Notes: generated from the letters alone by a model not told the origin. A stretch of 64,000 nucleotides of DNA from Thiosocius sp963759055 (GCA_963759055.1 CAVWYD010000032.1:62001-126000); one strand, 5' to 3'; shown: positions 26,518-35,707, counted from the first letter of the stretch. A program made the numbers and translations.

Positions 26518-27774
26518 ATGACGGCGAAAAATGCCTTTTACGCGCAATCCGGTGGTGTCACCGCGGTTATCAACGCGTCGGCCTGCGGTGTGATCGAAAC
26601 CGCCCGCGCCCATCCGGACAAGATCGCCAACGTCTATGCCGGCCGTAACGGCATCATAGGCGCCCTGGTTGAAGACCTGATCGACACCAGCCTGGAATCG
26701 GCCGACGACATCGCCGGGCTCAAGCACACACCCTCCGGTGGCTTCGGTTCCTGCCGTTTCAAGCTCAAGAGCCTGGAAGACAACAAGCGTGAATACGAGC
26801 GCCTGATCGAGGTCTTCAAGGCGCACGACATCGGTTACTTCTTCTACAACGGGGGCGGCGACTCTGCCGACACCTGCTACAAGGTCTCGCAGCTGTCTGA
26901 GAAGATGGGCTTCCCGGTGCAGGCGATCCACGTGCCAAAGACTGTCGACAACGACCTGCCGATCACCGACAACTGCCCGGGCTTCGGCTCGGTCGCCAAA
27001 TACATCGCGGTATCCACCATGGAGGCCAGCTACGACGTGCGTTCCATGGCCGCCACCTCGACCAAGATCTTCGTGATCGAGGTCATGGGCCGTCACGCCG
27101 GCTGGATCGCCGCGGCCGGTGCCCTGGTCGAGGACGAAGGCATCCCGGTAGTTACCCTGTTCCCCGAGGTCGAGTTCGACCAGGAGAAGTTCCTGGCCAA
27201 TGTCGACGCCAAGGTGAAAGAGTACGGCTACTGCACCATCTGCGTGTCTGAAGGCTGTCACTGGCCGGACGGCAAGTTCCTCGCCGAACAGGGTACGCGC
27301 GATTCCTTCGGCCACGCCCAGCTGGGCGGTGCCGCACCGGTGGTCGCCAACATCATCAAGGACGCCCTGGGCTACAAATACCACTGGGCCGTCGCCGACT
27401 ACCTGCAGCGTGCCGCACGGCATCTGGCCTCCGAATCGGACGTCGAGCAGGCCTATGCGCTGGGCAAGGCCGCGGTGGAAAAAGCGATTGAGGGCAAGAA
27501 CTCGATTATGCCAACCGTGGTCCGCACCTCGAACAACCCGTACGCCTGGGAAATTGGCGAGGCACCCCTGAGCGAGGTGGCCAATGTCGAAAAGATGATG
27601 CCCATGGATTTCATCTCCGAAGACGGCTTCGGTATCACCCAGAAGTGCAAGGATTACCTTTACCCCCTGATCCAGGGTGAGGCCTATCCGCCCTACAAGG
27701 CCAATGGCATGCCCGACTATGTCACGCTGAAGCTCAACAGTGTGGCGCGCAAACTGCCTGTCTTCGAACTGTAA
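26518..27774 (+). CDS. pfp: Pyrophosphate-dependent 6-phosphofructokinase
   Basis: Reversible PPi-driven phosphorylation of fructose 6-phosphate; 418 residues. The phosphate-donor loop reads NGGGDS (111-116), with Asp where ATP enzymes have Gly, and PKTVDND (140-146) supplies the Lys and catalytic Asp typical of PPi enzymes. MGRHAGWIA is the substrate-binding helix. AGAGGG precedes the ATG. A terminator follows. In autotrophic sulfur oxidisers this enzyme type can replace Calvin-cycle bisphosphatases while conserving PPi; that role here is inference. Confidence 0.95.
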   Translation: MTAKNAFYAQSGGVTAVINASACGVIETARAHPDKIANVYAGRNGIIGALVEDLIDTSLESADDIAGLKHTPSGGFGSCRFKLKSLEDNKREYERLIEVFKAHDIGYFFYNGGGDSADTCYKVSQLSEKMGFPVQAIHVPKTVDNDLPITDNCPGFGSVAKYIAVSTMEASYDVRSMAATSTKIFVIEVMGRHAGWIAAAGALVEDEGIPVVTLFPEVEFDQEKFLANVDAKVKEYGYCTICVSEGCHWPDGKFLAEQGTRDSFGHAQLGGAAPVVANIIKDALGYKYHWAVADYLQRAARHLASESDVEQAYALGKAAVEKAIEGKNSIMPTVVRTSNNPYAWEIGEAPLSEVANVEKMMPMDFISEDGFGITQKCKDYLYPLIQGEAYPPYKANGMPDYVTLKLNSVARKLPVFEL

Positions 27775-27800
27775 GTCGACGATTCCGGCAGATGCACAAA

Positions 27801-27822
27801 GGGTCCTCCGGGACCCTTTTTT
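27801..27822 (+). terminator. Rho-independent terminator after pfp
   Basis: Perfect 6-bp stem GGGTCC (27801-27806) and GGACCC (27811-27816) with loop TCCG, followed by six T. It is 26 bases past the pfp stop, so the following small gene would need read-through or its own promoter. Confidence 0.85.
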
Positions 27823-27865
27823 GCGCCCACCGCCGTGGTGGGCCATGCAGACAGGATCCACGCAG

Positions 27866-28069
27866 ATGACACTCGACAAGGCACGTGAACTGATCAAGGT
27901 CCAGCTTTACTTCGGCGGCGGCTACAACCGCAACGCGGTGCGTCTGATATTGGCAGAGGTGAGCAATACCCATGGACAGGGAGCCGTTGACCAGCTGATA
28001 CGCGAGCTCGATCTCGAAGAAAAATTCGGCCTGAACGCCGGCACCGACTTTTCCGGGGTCGGCCGCTGA
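27866..28069 (+). CDS. Small conserved protein next to pfp
   Basis: A 67-residue protein from the ATG at 27866 (MTLDKARELIKVQLYFGGGYNRNAVRLIL), with GGAT 8 bases upstream; an ATG at 27845 would add 7 residues. The sequence is helical and contains a Gly-Gly-Gly-Tyr-Asn-Arg-Asn motif. From memory, similar short proteins occur beside pfp in other gammaproteobacteria. Function is unknown. Confidence 0.75.
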   Translation: MTLDKARELIKVQLYFGGGYNRNAVRLILAEVSNTHGQGAVDQLIRELDLEEKFGLNAGTDFSGVGR

Positions 28070-28086
28070 ATCCGATCGAGTTCGCA

Positions 28087-28258
28087 GGTTCGAGGTTCGA
28101 GGTCTCGACGCAGAGGTCACAGAGATTCGAGGTTCAAAGAAGTGTCGAGGTTCGAGGTTCGAGGTTCGGGCTCGAGGTCCCGGTTCACCGAGCCCGATTC
28201 CAATAGTGACCGAACTTCGCGTCCTCGCGTCTCCTCGTCCCTGCGTTCCGAACTCGGT
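28087..28258. repeat. Heptamer repeat element between convergent genes
   Basis: Holds GGTTCGA-type 7-bp units at 28087-28102 and at least three exact TCGAGGT units at 28145-28165. The end at 28241-28258 is a near-perfect inverted copy of 13097-13114. It fills the gap between the small pfp-linked gene and modC, whose 3' ends face each other. No coding capacity was recognised. Confidence 0.7.
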
Positions 28259-28267
28259 ACCGTTAGC

Positions 28268-29332
28268 TCACGCCAGCAGCGCCACACTCTTCACCTGGGC
28301 ATAAAGCTGACTGCCCGGTTCGATCTCCAGGACCCGTCGTGAGCGACGGGTCACCCGGGTAAGCAACATCTCCTCGCCGGCCTGCAGTCTCACCATCACC
28401 TGCGCCGGACCATCCTCCGCAAGCCCGGCGACCGTCACCGGGAAACTGTTGAGGATGCTGCTGCCGCTGATCGGTTGCAGCGCGAGGCTCACATCACGGG
28501 CCCGTATCCGCAGCCTGACCCGGGTCCCGGCCGGCATATCCACCCGCGGCACCCAAAGCCGGCCGCCGCTGAAGGCGAGTTCGGTGAGATGGTCACGCTC
28601 GTCCTGACTACTGACCCTGGCCCGAATCACTGCCTCGGCCTCGCTCCCGTGGGCCAACGGCAGGTCCAGGCGGGTCAGCAGATCGTTGACCGGCCCGCTG
28701 GCGCTGACCCGCCCCCGGTGCATCAGGACCATGAATTCGGTCAGCCGGGCCACCTCGTCCAGTGCGTGGCTGACATACAACACCGGGATATCCAGTGCCC
28801 GCTGCAACGCCTCGAGATACGGCAGCAGGGCCAGCCGGCTGGGCCGGTCGAGCGCGGCCAGCGGCTCGTCCATGAGCAGCACGCGCGGACTGCTCAGCAA
28901 TGCCTGGGCAATCGCCACGCGCTGACGCTCGCCGCCGGAAAGACCGGTCACACCCCGCTCGAGCAGGCCGCCCAGTCCCAGCAGTTCAACCATCTCTTCG
29001 AATGCCAGCACCGGCCTTGGCGAACGCCGCCGCATCCCGTAAACCAGGTTGTCCTTGACCTTGAGATGCGCAAAAAGGGCCGGCTCCTGAAACACATAAC
29101 CGACCGCGCGCCGGTGCGTCGCCAGCCGACAGTCCGCATCCAACCAGACCTGGTCACCGACCTGCACCAGCCCCTGTGCCGCCGGTTCCAGGCCCGCAAT
29201 AACGCGCAACAAGGTGGTCTTGCCGCAGCCGGAAGGCCCGAATACCGCGGTAAACCCGCTGGCCGGTGCCTCGAAGCGGGCCTGGAGCTCGAAATCGCCC
29301 TTGCCGACCCGGGTATCGATCACGATGCTCAT
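28268..29332 (-). CDS. modC: Molybdate ABC transporter ATP-binding protein
   Basis: ATPase of the high-affinity molybdate importer; 354 residues. Walker A GPSGCGKTT, the ABC signature LSGGERQR and Walker B VLLMDEP lie in the N-terminal 230 residues. The C-terminal third is a TOBE/MOP molybdate-binding domain (PQVMVRL-type segment), which separates ModC from sulfate or Fe ABC proteins. Its ATG overlaps the modB stop by 4 bases. Confidence 0.95.
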   Translation of the reverse strand: MSIVIDTRVGKGDFELQARFEAPASGFTAVFGPSGCGKTTLLRVIAGLEPAAQGLVQVGDQVWLDADCRLATHRRAVGYVFQEPALFAHLKVKDNLVYGMRRRSPRPVLAFEEMVELLGLGGLLERGVTGLSGGERQRVAIAQALLSSPRVLLMDEPLAALDRPSRLALLPYLEALQRALDIPVLYVSHALDEVARLTEFMVLMHRGRVSASGPVNDLLTRLDLPLAHGSEAEAVIRARVSSQDERDHLTELAFSGGRLWVPRVDMPAGTRVRLRIRARDVSLALQPISGSSILNSFPVTVAGLAEDGPAQVMVRLQAGEEMLLTRVTRRSRRVLEIEPGSQLYAQVKSVALLA

Positions 29333-29997
29333 GGTGTCACCCGGCGGCCGAATCCACTGGCATATACCAGCAACAGCAGCAGGAAAGATACCAGCAGCAG
29401 ACCAGCGGCCAGCACGTGCGCCCGCGCATAGTCGAGGGCCTCCACATGCTCGTAGACGGCGATCGACAATACCCGGGTCTCACCCGGTATATTGCCGCCT
29501 ATCATCAGCACCACGCCGAACTCACCCAGGGTATGCGCAAATCCCAATACCGCGGCGGTGACGTAACCAGGCCTGGCCAGGGGCAGAACCACACTGCGGA
29601 AACGGTCGAACGGGCCCGCGCCGAGACAGGCCGCCGCCTCCAGTGGTTGCTCGCCGATCGCGGCGAAGCTGTCGCGCAGCGGCTGCACCACGAACGGCAG
29701 CGAATAGATCATCGAGCCGAGCAACAGCCCGCCGAAGCTAAAAGCCAGCGACAGGCCCGCCAGCGGTCCACCCGGCCCCATGGCTAGCAGGAGATAGAAA
29801 CCCAGCACCGTCGGTGGCAACACCAGCGGCAATGCCACCAGGGCCTCTACCGGTGCACGCAATCGACCCTTGGTCCGTGCCAGCCACCATGCCAGCGGGG
29901 TCCCGAAGAGAATCAACAGCAGGGTGGTCAGGCCTGCCAGTTTGAGCGTGACGAGCAACGCCTGCAGGTCGGCAGCTGAAACCAGGGCCTCTGTCAT
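29329..29997 (-). CDS. modB: Molybdate ABC transporter permease
   Basis: Inner-membrane channel subunit, 222 residues, with about five hydrophobic helices. The EAA-type cytoplasmic loop (EAAACLGAGPFDRF) contacts ModC. GEFGVVLMIGGNIPGETRVLSIAVYE is the characteristic ModB sequence. It overlaps modA and modC by 4 bases on each side, so the three are one operon. Confidence 0.96.
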   Translation of the reverse strand: MTEALVSAADLQALLVTLKLAGLTTLLLILFGTPLAWWLARTKGRLRAPVEALVALPLVLPPTVLGFYLLLAMGPGGPLAGLSLAFSFGGLLLGSMIYSLPFVVQPLRDSFAAIGEQPLEAAACLGAGPFDRFRSVVLPLARPGYVTAAVLGFAHTLGEFGVVLMIGGNIPGETRVLSIAVYEHVEALDYARAHVLAAGLLLVSFLLLLLVYASGFGRRVTP

Positions 29998-30752
29998 GAA
30001 TGCCCGGGGAGTCCGTATCCCGCATCCCGGATCATCCGGGCCGCGGGCTCGCTCCTGAGATATTCAAGGAATGCCTCAGCCGCGGTTCCGGAACGCAGCA
30101 GCAATGCGTCCTGCCTGATGGAGGCATGGAGCTCGTCGGGAATGATCCGGTAGGCGCCACGCCCGTCCCGATCACCCAGGAGCAGCTGTGACAGGGCGAC
30201 CAGACCCGATTGTGCGTTTCCGGTGGCGACAAACTGGTACGCCTGGGCAACGTTTTCGCCCCGAACCAGCCTATCCTGCAGCCGATCCCAGAGTTGCCAG
30301 GTCTCGAGTACCTGCTGAGCCGCCAGCCCATAGGGGGCAAGGCGCGGATTGGCGATCGCCAGGCGACGGAAGCGTGCATTCCTCAGATAGTCCTCGGGCC
30401 GATCTATCTCGGTCTGCCCCGGCACCCACAGCACCAGCCGTCCGACCGCGTAGGTAAAGCGGCTGCCGGCAATACCAATGCCCTCGGCCTCCAGCCGGGT
30501 GGGACGCGCACTGTCGGCGGCGAGAAAGACATCGAATACGGCGCCATTGCGGATCTGCGCATAGTGTTTGCCGGTTGAACCGGATGATATCTGTACGCGA
30601 TGGCCCGTATTCGCCGAAAAATCTTTAGCCAGCGCCCGCAGGGTGGGCGCAAAATTCGCGGCAACCGCGATGCGGACCTCACCCCGCGTCGCCCAGGCCG
30701 GCAGCAGAAAGGCGAACAGCAGTGCAGCCAAAAGAAAACGCGAACCGGGCAT
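29994..30752 (-). CDS. modA: Molybdate-binding periplasmic protein
   Basis: Periplasmic receptor for molybdate. The start is placed at the ATG at 30752 (MPGSRFLLAALLFAFLLPAWA), giving a 252-residue protein with a clear signal peptide; a frame extending to 31046 is open but lacks family similarity. Mature features are AVAANFAPTLRALAKDF, ISSGSTGKHYAQI (oxyanion-binding) and DVFLAADSARP. First gene of modABC; moaC for molybdenum cofactor synthesis is 4 kb away. Confidence 0.93.
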   Translation of the reverse strand: MPGSRFLLAALLFAFLLPAWATRGEVRIAVAANFAPTLRALAKDFSANTGHRVQISSGSTGKHYAQIRNGAVFDVFLAADSARPTRLEAEGIGIAGSRFTYAVGRLVLWVPGQTEIDRPEDYLRNARFRRLAIANPRLAPYGLAAQQVLETWQLWDRLQDRLVRGENVAQAYQFVATGNAQSGLVALSQLLLGDRDGRGAYRIIPDELHASIRQDALLLRSGTAAEAFLEYLRSEPAARMIRDAGYGLPGHS

Positions 30753-31169
30753 AAAGGCCGACCCCACGAAACACATCAGGGTCCCGAGTGTAACGCGAGT
30801 CGGTACCGTTCCGACGGGATTGCAATGCGCGAGCACGGGCCGATAATCAGGCGTCGCGGGTGACGATTTTCCGGCTTTTGCCGAATTCGGCTCATGGACA
30901 GCGGCCTTCATAAATGCGATCTTTCTTATCGCTGCCAAAGTTTCACCAATGGCTGCGCGCCCAAGCGGTCGATATTGCCTGTAATAACACTGTAACAATC
31001 CGACCGGAGGCGTCGAAAAAGCCCTGACCGCAATGTTGTTAATCACCGTATTTGCACAATTTGGTTGGTAATCGGCCCGCGAAAGCGAAGAATCCGCACC
31101 AGAAAATTTTAATAGCTTGCATAAAAATCTGAACTGAACGCAATTGGACTTAGAGGGGAAGTTTTTCTT
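30753..31169. promoter_or_regulatory. 417-base divergent region between modA and hppA
   Basis: Must hold the promoters for modABC (minus) and hppA (plus). An inverted repeat GTCGG/CCGAC lies at 30799-30815 around a CGGTACCG palindrome, 47 bases before modA. The hppA side (31080-31140) is AT-rich. No recognisable ModE box, molybdenum-cofactor riboswitch or ORF was identified by eye. Confidence 0.35.
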
Positions 31170-33183
31170 ATGAACACGGCACTCTGGTTTGCCCTGGCCG
31201 CCTCATTGCTGGCAATCGGCTACGGCGTTCGTCTCCACAAAATGGATTCTCAGTCAACCCGACGGCAACGACCGCATGCGCGAGATCGCGCAGGCCATAC
31301 AGGAAGGCGCCTCCGCCTATCTCAACCGGCAGTACACCACCATCGGTATCGTGGGTGCGGTACTTACCGTCATCCTCTTCATATTCCTCGACGCGGCAAC
31401 CGCCATCGGCTTCGTGATCGGTGCGGTCTTCTCCGGCCTGGCCGGTTATATCGGCATGTACATCTCGGTGCGTTCCAACATACGCACCGCGGAGGCCGCT
31501 CACCACGGCATCAATGCAGCATTGCAGGTCGCGTTCCGCGGCGGCGCCATCACCGGCATGCTGGTCGTCGGCCTGGGCCTGCTCGGGGTCGCCGGCTACT
31601 ACGGGATCCTGGTGATGGTCGGGGTCGAAGACCCGCTGCACCCGCTGGTCGGCCTGGCCTTCGGTGGCTCGCTGATCTCGATCTTCGCCCGACTCGGTGG
31701 CGGCATCTTCACCAAGGGTGCTGACGTCGGTGCCGACATCGTCGGCAAGGTCGAGGCCGGTATCCCGGAAGACGACCCGCGCAACCCGGCTGTGATCGCC
31801 GACAACGTCGGTGACAACGTCGGTGACTGTGCCGGTATGGCGGCCGACCTGTTCGAGACCTATGCGGTAACCGTGGTCGCAACCATGCTGCTCGGCGGCC
31901 TGTTGATGGCCGGCAACGAGGCGGCCGTGATGTACCCACTGGTGTTGGGCGGCATTTCTATCGTCGCCTCGGTCATCGGCACCTACTTCGTCAAGGCGAA
32001 GGAAGGGGATGCCAAGATCATGATCGCGCTGTACAAGGGCCTGATCGTCTCCGGCGTGATCGCCGCCATCGGTTTCTATTTCGTCACCGAGGCGATGATG
32101 GGCGGCAACGAGGCATTCTCGTCCACGAACCTGTTCCTGGCCTCTCTGATCGGCCTGGTACTGACTGCCGCCATGGTACTCATCACCGAGTACTACACGG
32201 CTACCGAGTTCAGCCCGGTGCGCCACATCGCCGAGGCCTCGACCACAGGTGACGGCACCAATGTCATCGCCGGCCTGGGCGTATCGATGAAGTCCACTGC
32301 CGCACCGGTACTGGTGGTCTGCGCCTCGATCTGGGCGGCCTATGAACTGGCCGGCCTGTACGGCATCGCCATCGCCGCCACCTCGATGCTGTCGATGACC
32401 GGCATCATCGTTGCTCTCGATGCCTACGGCCCGATCACCGACAACGCCGGTGGCATCGCCGAGATGGCCGAGATGGACGAGAAGGTCCGCAACATCACCG
32501 ACCCGCTGGATGCGGTGGGCAACACCACCAAGGCCGTAACCAAGGGCTACGCCATCGGTTCAGCCGGCCTGGCCGCACTGGTGCTGTTTTCCGATTACAC
32601 ACATACCCTGGGAAAATACGGGCACAACATCACCTTCGACCTCTCTGACCACATGGTGATCATCGGTCTGTTCATCGGCGGCCTGGTTCCGTACCTGTTC
32701 GGCTCCATGGCCATGGAGGCGGTTGGTCGCGCGGCGGGCGGCATCGTCAACGAGGTACGTCGCCAGTTCAAGGAAAAGCCCGGCATCATGGACCACACCG
32801 AAAAGCCGGACTACGGTCGCGCGGTCGACATGCTGACCAAGGCGGCGATCAAGGAGATGGTCATCCCATCGCTGCTGCCGATCGCGGTACCCGTGATCGT
32901 CGGTCTGGTACTCGGTCCCAAGGCGCTGGGCGGCCTCCTGATCGGTACCATCGTTACCGGCCTGTTCGTGGCCATCTCGATGACCACCGGCGGTGGCGCC
33001 TGGGACAACGCCAAGAAATACATCGAGGACGGCAACTTCGGCGGCAAGGGCTCGGATGCCCACAAGGCAGCCGTTACCGGTGACACCGTAGGCGACCCCT
33101 ACAAGGACACCGCCGGCCCGGCCGTGAACCCGTTGATTAAGATCATCAATATTGTTGCACTGCTGATTGTGCCGATGCTTTAA
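31170..33183 (+). CDS. hppA: Membrane-bound proton-pumping pyrophosphatase, apparent frameshift
   Basis: Couples PPi hydrolysis to ion pumping; about 670 residues and 15-16 helices. GAGGGG lies upstream of the ATG at 31170 (MNTALWFALAASLLAIGYGV). After GYGV the frame shifts by one extra base near 31230 into VSTKWILSQPDGNDRM and the rest of the protein. The PPi site DVGADIVGKVEAGIPEDDPRNPAVIADNVGDN is intact. The Lys in GNTTKAVTKGYAIGSA marks the K+-independent, proton-pumping subclass. A terminator follows. Confidence 0.93.
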
Positions 33184-33210
33184 GTCGCAGATTTCAGGAG
33201 CATTTAACAA

Positions 33211-33234
33211 GGGGGCGACAACGCCCCCTTTTTT
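33211..33234 (+). terminator. Rho-independent terminator after hppA
   Basis: Perfect 7-bp stem GGGGGCG (33211-33217) and CGCCCCC (33222-33228), loop ACAA, then six T. It is 27 bases past the hppA stop and separates hppA from ppa. Confidence 0.9.
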
Positions 33235-33360
33235 ATTGCCGCAATCAGCAGCGGTGGACTCGGCCTCCGCACTGCGCTTAATCTAACGGGCTCCGAAGCG
33301 CCGGCCGGTTCCAGCCTGCCGGCTCTCTGTACAAAATTATCGAATCCCAAGGGGAAGTGC

Positions 33361-33906
33361 ATGATCCTGGACCGCGTCACCACCGGCAATGTGCCCAATG
33401 AAATCAATGTCATCATCGAGATCCCGGCCCATTCCGACCCGGTCAAGTACGAGCTGGACAAGCACACCGGCGCCATGTTCGTCGACCGTTTCATGTCCAC
33501 CGCGATGTACTACCCCTGCAACTACGGCTATGTCCCGCACACCCTGTCCAAGGACGGCGACCCGGTCGACGTACTGGTGCTCACCCCGCATCCGCTGATC
33601 TCCGGCTCGGTGATCCAGTGCCGCCCGGTCGGGGTGCTGAAGATGAAAGACGAATCCGGCGACGATGCCAAGGTGCTGGCGGTACCGGTCGACAAGCTGT
33701 GCAAGACCTACCGCGGCGTCGAGACCTTCCGCGACCTGCAGGGCGAGGTCCTCAACCGTATCTCGCACTTCTTCGAGCACTACAAGGACCTGGACGAGGG
33801 CAAGTGGGTCCGGGTTGACGGCTGGTACGGGATCGAAGAGGCCAAACAGGAAATCATGCACGCCGTGCAGATGTACAACGACGCCCCGGAGAAGCCTGCT
33901 TTCTGA
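33361..33906 (+). CDS. ppa: Soluble inorganic pyrophosphatase, family I
   Basis: Hydrolyses cytoplasmic PPi; 181 residues. The metal-binding DGDPVDVLVL motif, the YPCNYGYVPHT segment and the KWVRVDGW C-terminal segment identify family I. AAGGGG precedes the ATG. It lies between hppA and a phosphodiesterase gene, giving three PPi-handling enzymes within 7.4 kb. Confidence 0.97.
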   Translation: MILDRVTTGNVPNEINVIIEIPAHSDPVKYELDKHTGAMFVDRFMSTAMYYPCNYGYVPHTLSKDGDPVDVLVLTPHPLISGSVIQCRPVGVLKMKDESGDDAKVLAVPVDKLCKTYRGVETFRDLQGEVLNRISHFFEHYKDLDEGKWVRVDGWYGIEEAKQEIMHAVQMYNDAPEKPAF

Positions 33907-33910
33907 AGGT

Positions 33911-34012
33911 GGGCCTGGGGCCTGGGGCCCGCGAAATTGTTGCGCACATCTCCTGCGATTCGAGGCACCTGGAGATTTCCCCCGGCCCCACCACCTCGGC
34001 CCTCGGCCCTGG
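33911..34012. repeat. Heptamer repeat element between ppa and the phosphodiesterase gene
   Basis: GGGCCTG, GGGCCTG and GGGCCCG run at 33911-33931; CCTCGGC twice at 33994-34007, then CCTGG, run in the opposite sense. As at nadD, the two arms face each other and could form a weak hairpin. No ORF was seen. Confidence 0.6.
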
Positions 34013-34063
34013 TTTTGGGTTACGATACAGGGCTATTCAGCCGCACCTGGACGTCGTATCCCA

Positions 34064-34615
34064 ATGAAGGTTTGTATCCTTTCGGACAGTCATGACCATA
34101 TCGCATTGATCGATGCGGCCGTTGGCGACGCCAAGGCGGCCGGCGCCGAGGCGGTTCTGCACTGCGGCGATCTGGTCGCCGCCAGCACCCTGCACTGTCT
34201 GGAAAAGTACGGCCTGCCGGTACACGTCATTCACGGCAACAATAGCGGCGATCTCTACGCCCTGACCCGGCTGGCGCACAAACCCGGTGGTGTCATCCGC
34301 TTTCACGGCATGGACGCGGGGATCGAGCTGGCCGGCAAACGCATCTTTCTGGTGCACTACCCGCATTACGCGCACGCGATGGCCGCCACCGGCGACTGGG
34401 ACCTGGTGTGCTGCGGGCACAGCCACAAGGTCGAGATTGCCCAGCACAAGAACTGCAAGGGCGGCGTCACCCATCTGGTCAACCCGGGCACCGTCGGCGG
34501 CGTTGGCCAGGCACCGGCCACCTGGGTGTTCGGCGACCTGGAGAGCATGCAGTTCGAGCTGCATGAGGTGCCCAAATCACTCGAGTATCGGGACGGAGTG
34601 GCTGGCCATGTCTGA
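34064..34615 (+). CDS. YfcE-like metallophosphodiesterase
   Basis: Calcineurin-like phosphoesterase of 183 residues, starting at the ATG at 34064; the open frame further upstream only shadows ppa. Metal-binding motifs are in order: DSHDH (8-12), HCGDLV (33-38), HGNNSGD, and GHSHKVE with the final NPGT. Family members cleave phosphodiesters in vitro; the natural substrate is unknown. Its 3' end overlaps the moaC start by 8 bases. Confidence 0.88.
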   Translation: MKVCILSDSHDHIALIDAAVGDAKAAGAEAVLHCGDLVAASTLHCLEKYGLPVHVIHGNNSGDLYALTRLAHKPGGVIRFHGMDAGIELAGKRIFLVHYPHYAHAMAATGDWDLVCCGHSHKVEIAQHKNCKGGVTHLVNPGTVGGVGQAPATWVFGDLESMQFELHEVPKSLEYRDGVAGHV

Positions 34616-35102
34616 TCGTTTCACCCACTTCGATTCCGAGGGCCAGGCGCACATGGTCGACGTCGGCGACAAGGCCGTGACCGAACGTATCGCGACAGCC
34701 AGTGGCAGCATCCGGATGCAGGCGGGGACCCTCGCCATGATCCTCGAAGGCGGCCACAAAAAAGGGGACGTTCTCGGCGTGGCGCGGATTGCCGGCATCA
34801 TGGGCGCAAAACGCACCGCAGACCTGGTTCCACTTTGCCATCCCCTGCCACTGACCAGCATCGGTATCGAATTCACCCCCGATTCGCATCTGCAGGAGAT
34901 CCGTTGCGTCGCTACCGCCAAGACCCGCGGCCAGACCGGGGTCGAGATGGAGGCCCTGTGTGCGGTCCAGCTCGCCCTGCTCACCGTGTATGACATGTGC
35001 AAGGCGGTCGATCGCGGCATGGTGATCGAGAGCGTGCGCCTGGAGGAAAAGTCCGGCGGCAAATCCGGTCACTGGCGGCGTAGCGATTTTCCCGACGCAT
35101 GA
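34608..35102 (+). CDS. moaC: Cyclic pyranopterin monophosphate synthase
   Basis: Rearranges 3',8-cyclo-7,8-dihydro-GTP to cyclic pyranopterin monophosphate in molybdenum cofactor synthesis. The product is 164 residues from the ATG at 34608 (MSDRFTHFDSEGQAHMVDVGDK). Diagnostic segments are AGIMGAKRTADLVPLCHPLPL and TGVEMEALCAVQLALLTVYDMCKA. It overlaps the phosphodiesterase by 8 bases and engB by 4. Confidence 0.97.
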   Translation: MSDRFTHFDSEGQAHMVDVGDKAVTERIATASGSIRMQAGTLAMILEGGHKKGDVLGVARIAGIMGAKRTADLVPLCHPLPLTSIGIEFTPDSHLQEIRCVATAKTRGQTGVEMEALCAVQLALLTVYDMCKAVDRGMVIESVRLEEKSGGKSGHWRRSDFPDA

Positions 35103-35707
35103 ACCCCCTGTATCGGCAGGCCGAGTTTCTCACCAGCGCGGCGAAACTGACCCAGACACCGGCAGACGAGGGCTACGAGGTTGCCTTCGCCGGGCGATCA
35201 AATGCTGGAAAATCCAGTGCGATCAATACCCTTTGCGATCAAAAATCGCTCGCCCGGACCAGCAAGACCCCAGGGCGCACCCAGTTGCTGAACTTCTTTG
35301 CGCTCGACGAGCAGCGGCGCATCGTCGACCTGCCTGGCTACGGCTACGCCAAGGTCGCCGAGGGCATCAAGCGCGACTGGCAGGGCGCGCTGGCCGACTA
35401 TCTCGAGCAGCGTGAATGTCTGCGTGGCCTGATGCTGATGATGGACATCCGCCACCCGCTGAAAGACTATGATCGTCAGATGCTGGACTGGGCCAATCAC
35501 ATCTCGCTGTCCGTACACGTGCTTCTGACTAAGTCGGACAAGCTGAAGCGGGGGCCGGCCAGCAGTACCGTTCTCAAGGTCCGCGCGGAACTGCACAAGC
35601 TCGATCCGGCGTTCACCGTGCAGGCGTTTTCCGCGCTCAAACGGACGGGGGTCGACCAGGCACACGCCAAGCTCGATGAATGGTTCGGATACACGCTTCA
35701 GGGATAG
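35099..35707 (+). CDS. engB: Ribosome-biogenesis GTPase YihA/EngB
   Basis: Essential GTPase for large-subunit assembly; 202 residues. G1 is GRSNAGKSS, G2 lies in KTPGRTQLLNFF, G3 is DLPGYGYAK and G4 is TKSDKL. Starts within the moaC stop (ATGA overlap). Commonly found next to polA, as here, one gene away. Confidence 0.96.
   Translation: MNPLYRQAEFLTSAAKLTQTPADEGYEVAFAGRSNAGKSSAINTLCDQKSLARTSKTPGRTQLLNFFALDEQRRIVDLPGYGYAKVAEGIKRDWQGALADYLEQRECLRGLMLMMDIRHPLKDYDRQMLDWANHISLSVHVLLTKSDKLKRGPASSTVLKVRAELHKLDPAFTVQAFSALKRTGVDQAHAKLDEWFGYTLQG

Noticed and set aside
26500..27897. 465-codon open frame antisense to pfp
   Set aside because: Mirrors a highly biased GC-rich gene; no ribosome-binding site and no recognisable protein features.
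28254..30810. The 11-mer TCGGTACCGTT at 28254 and 30800, flanking modCBA
   Set aside because: Repeated 11-mers are expected by chance hundreds of times in 64 kb; no longer similarity extends from the copies.
30753..31169. Possible molybdenum-cofactor riboswitch or ModE operator upstream of modA
   Set aside because: No convincing consensus was found by eye; only a short GTCGG/CCGAC inverted repeat is present.
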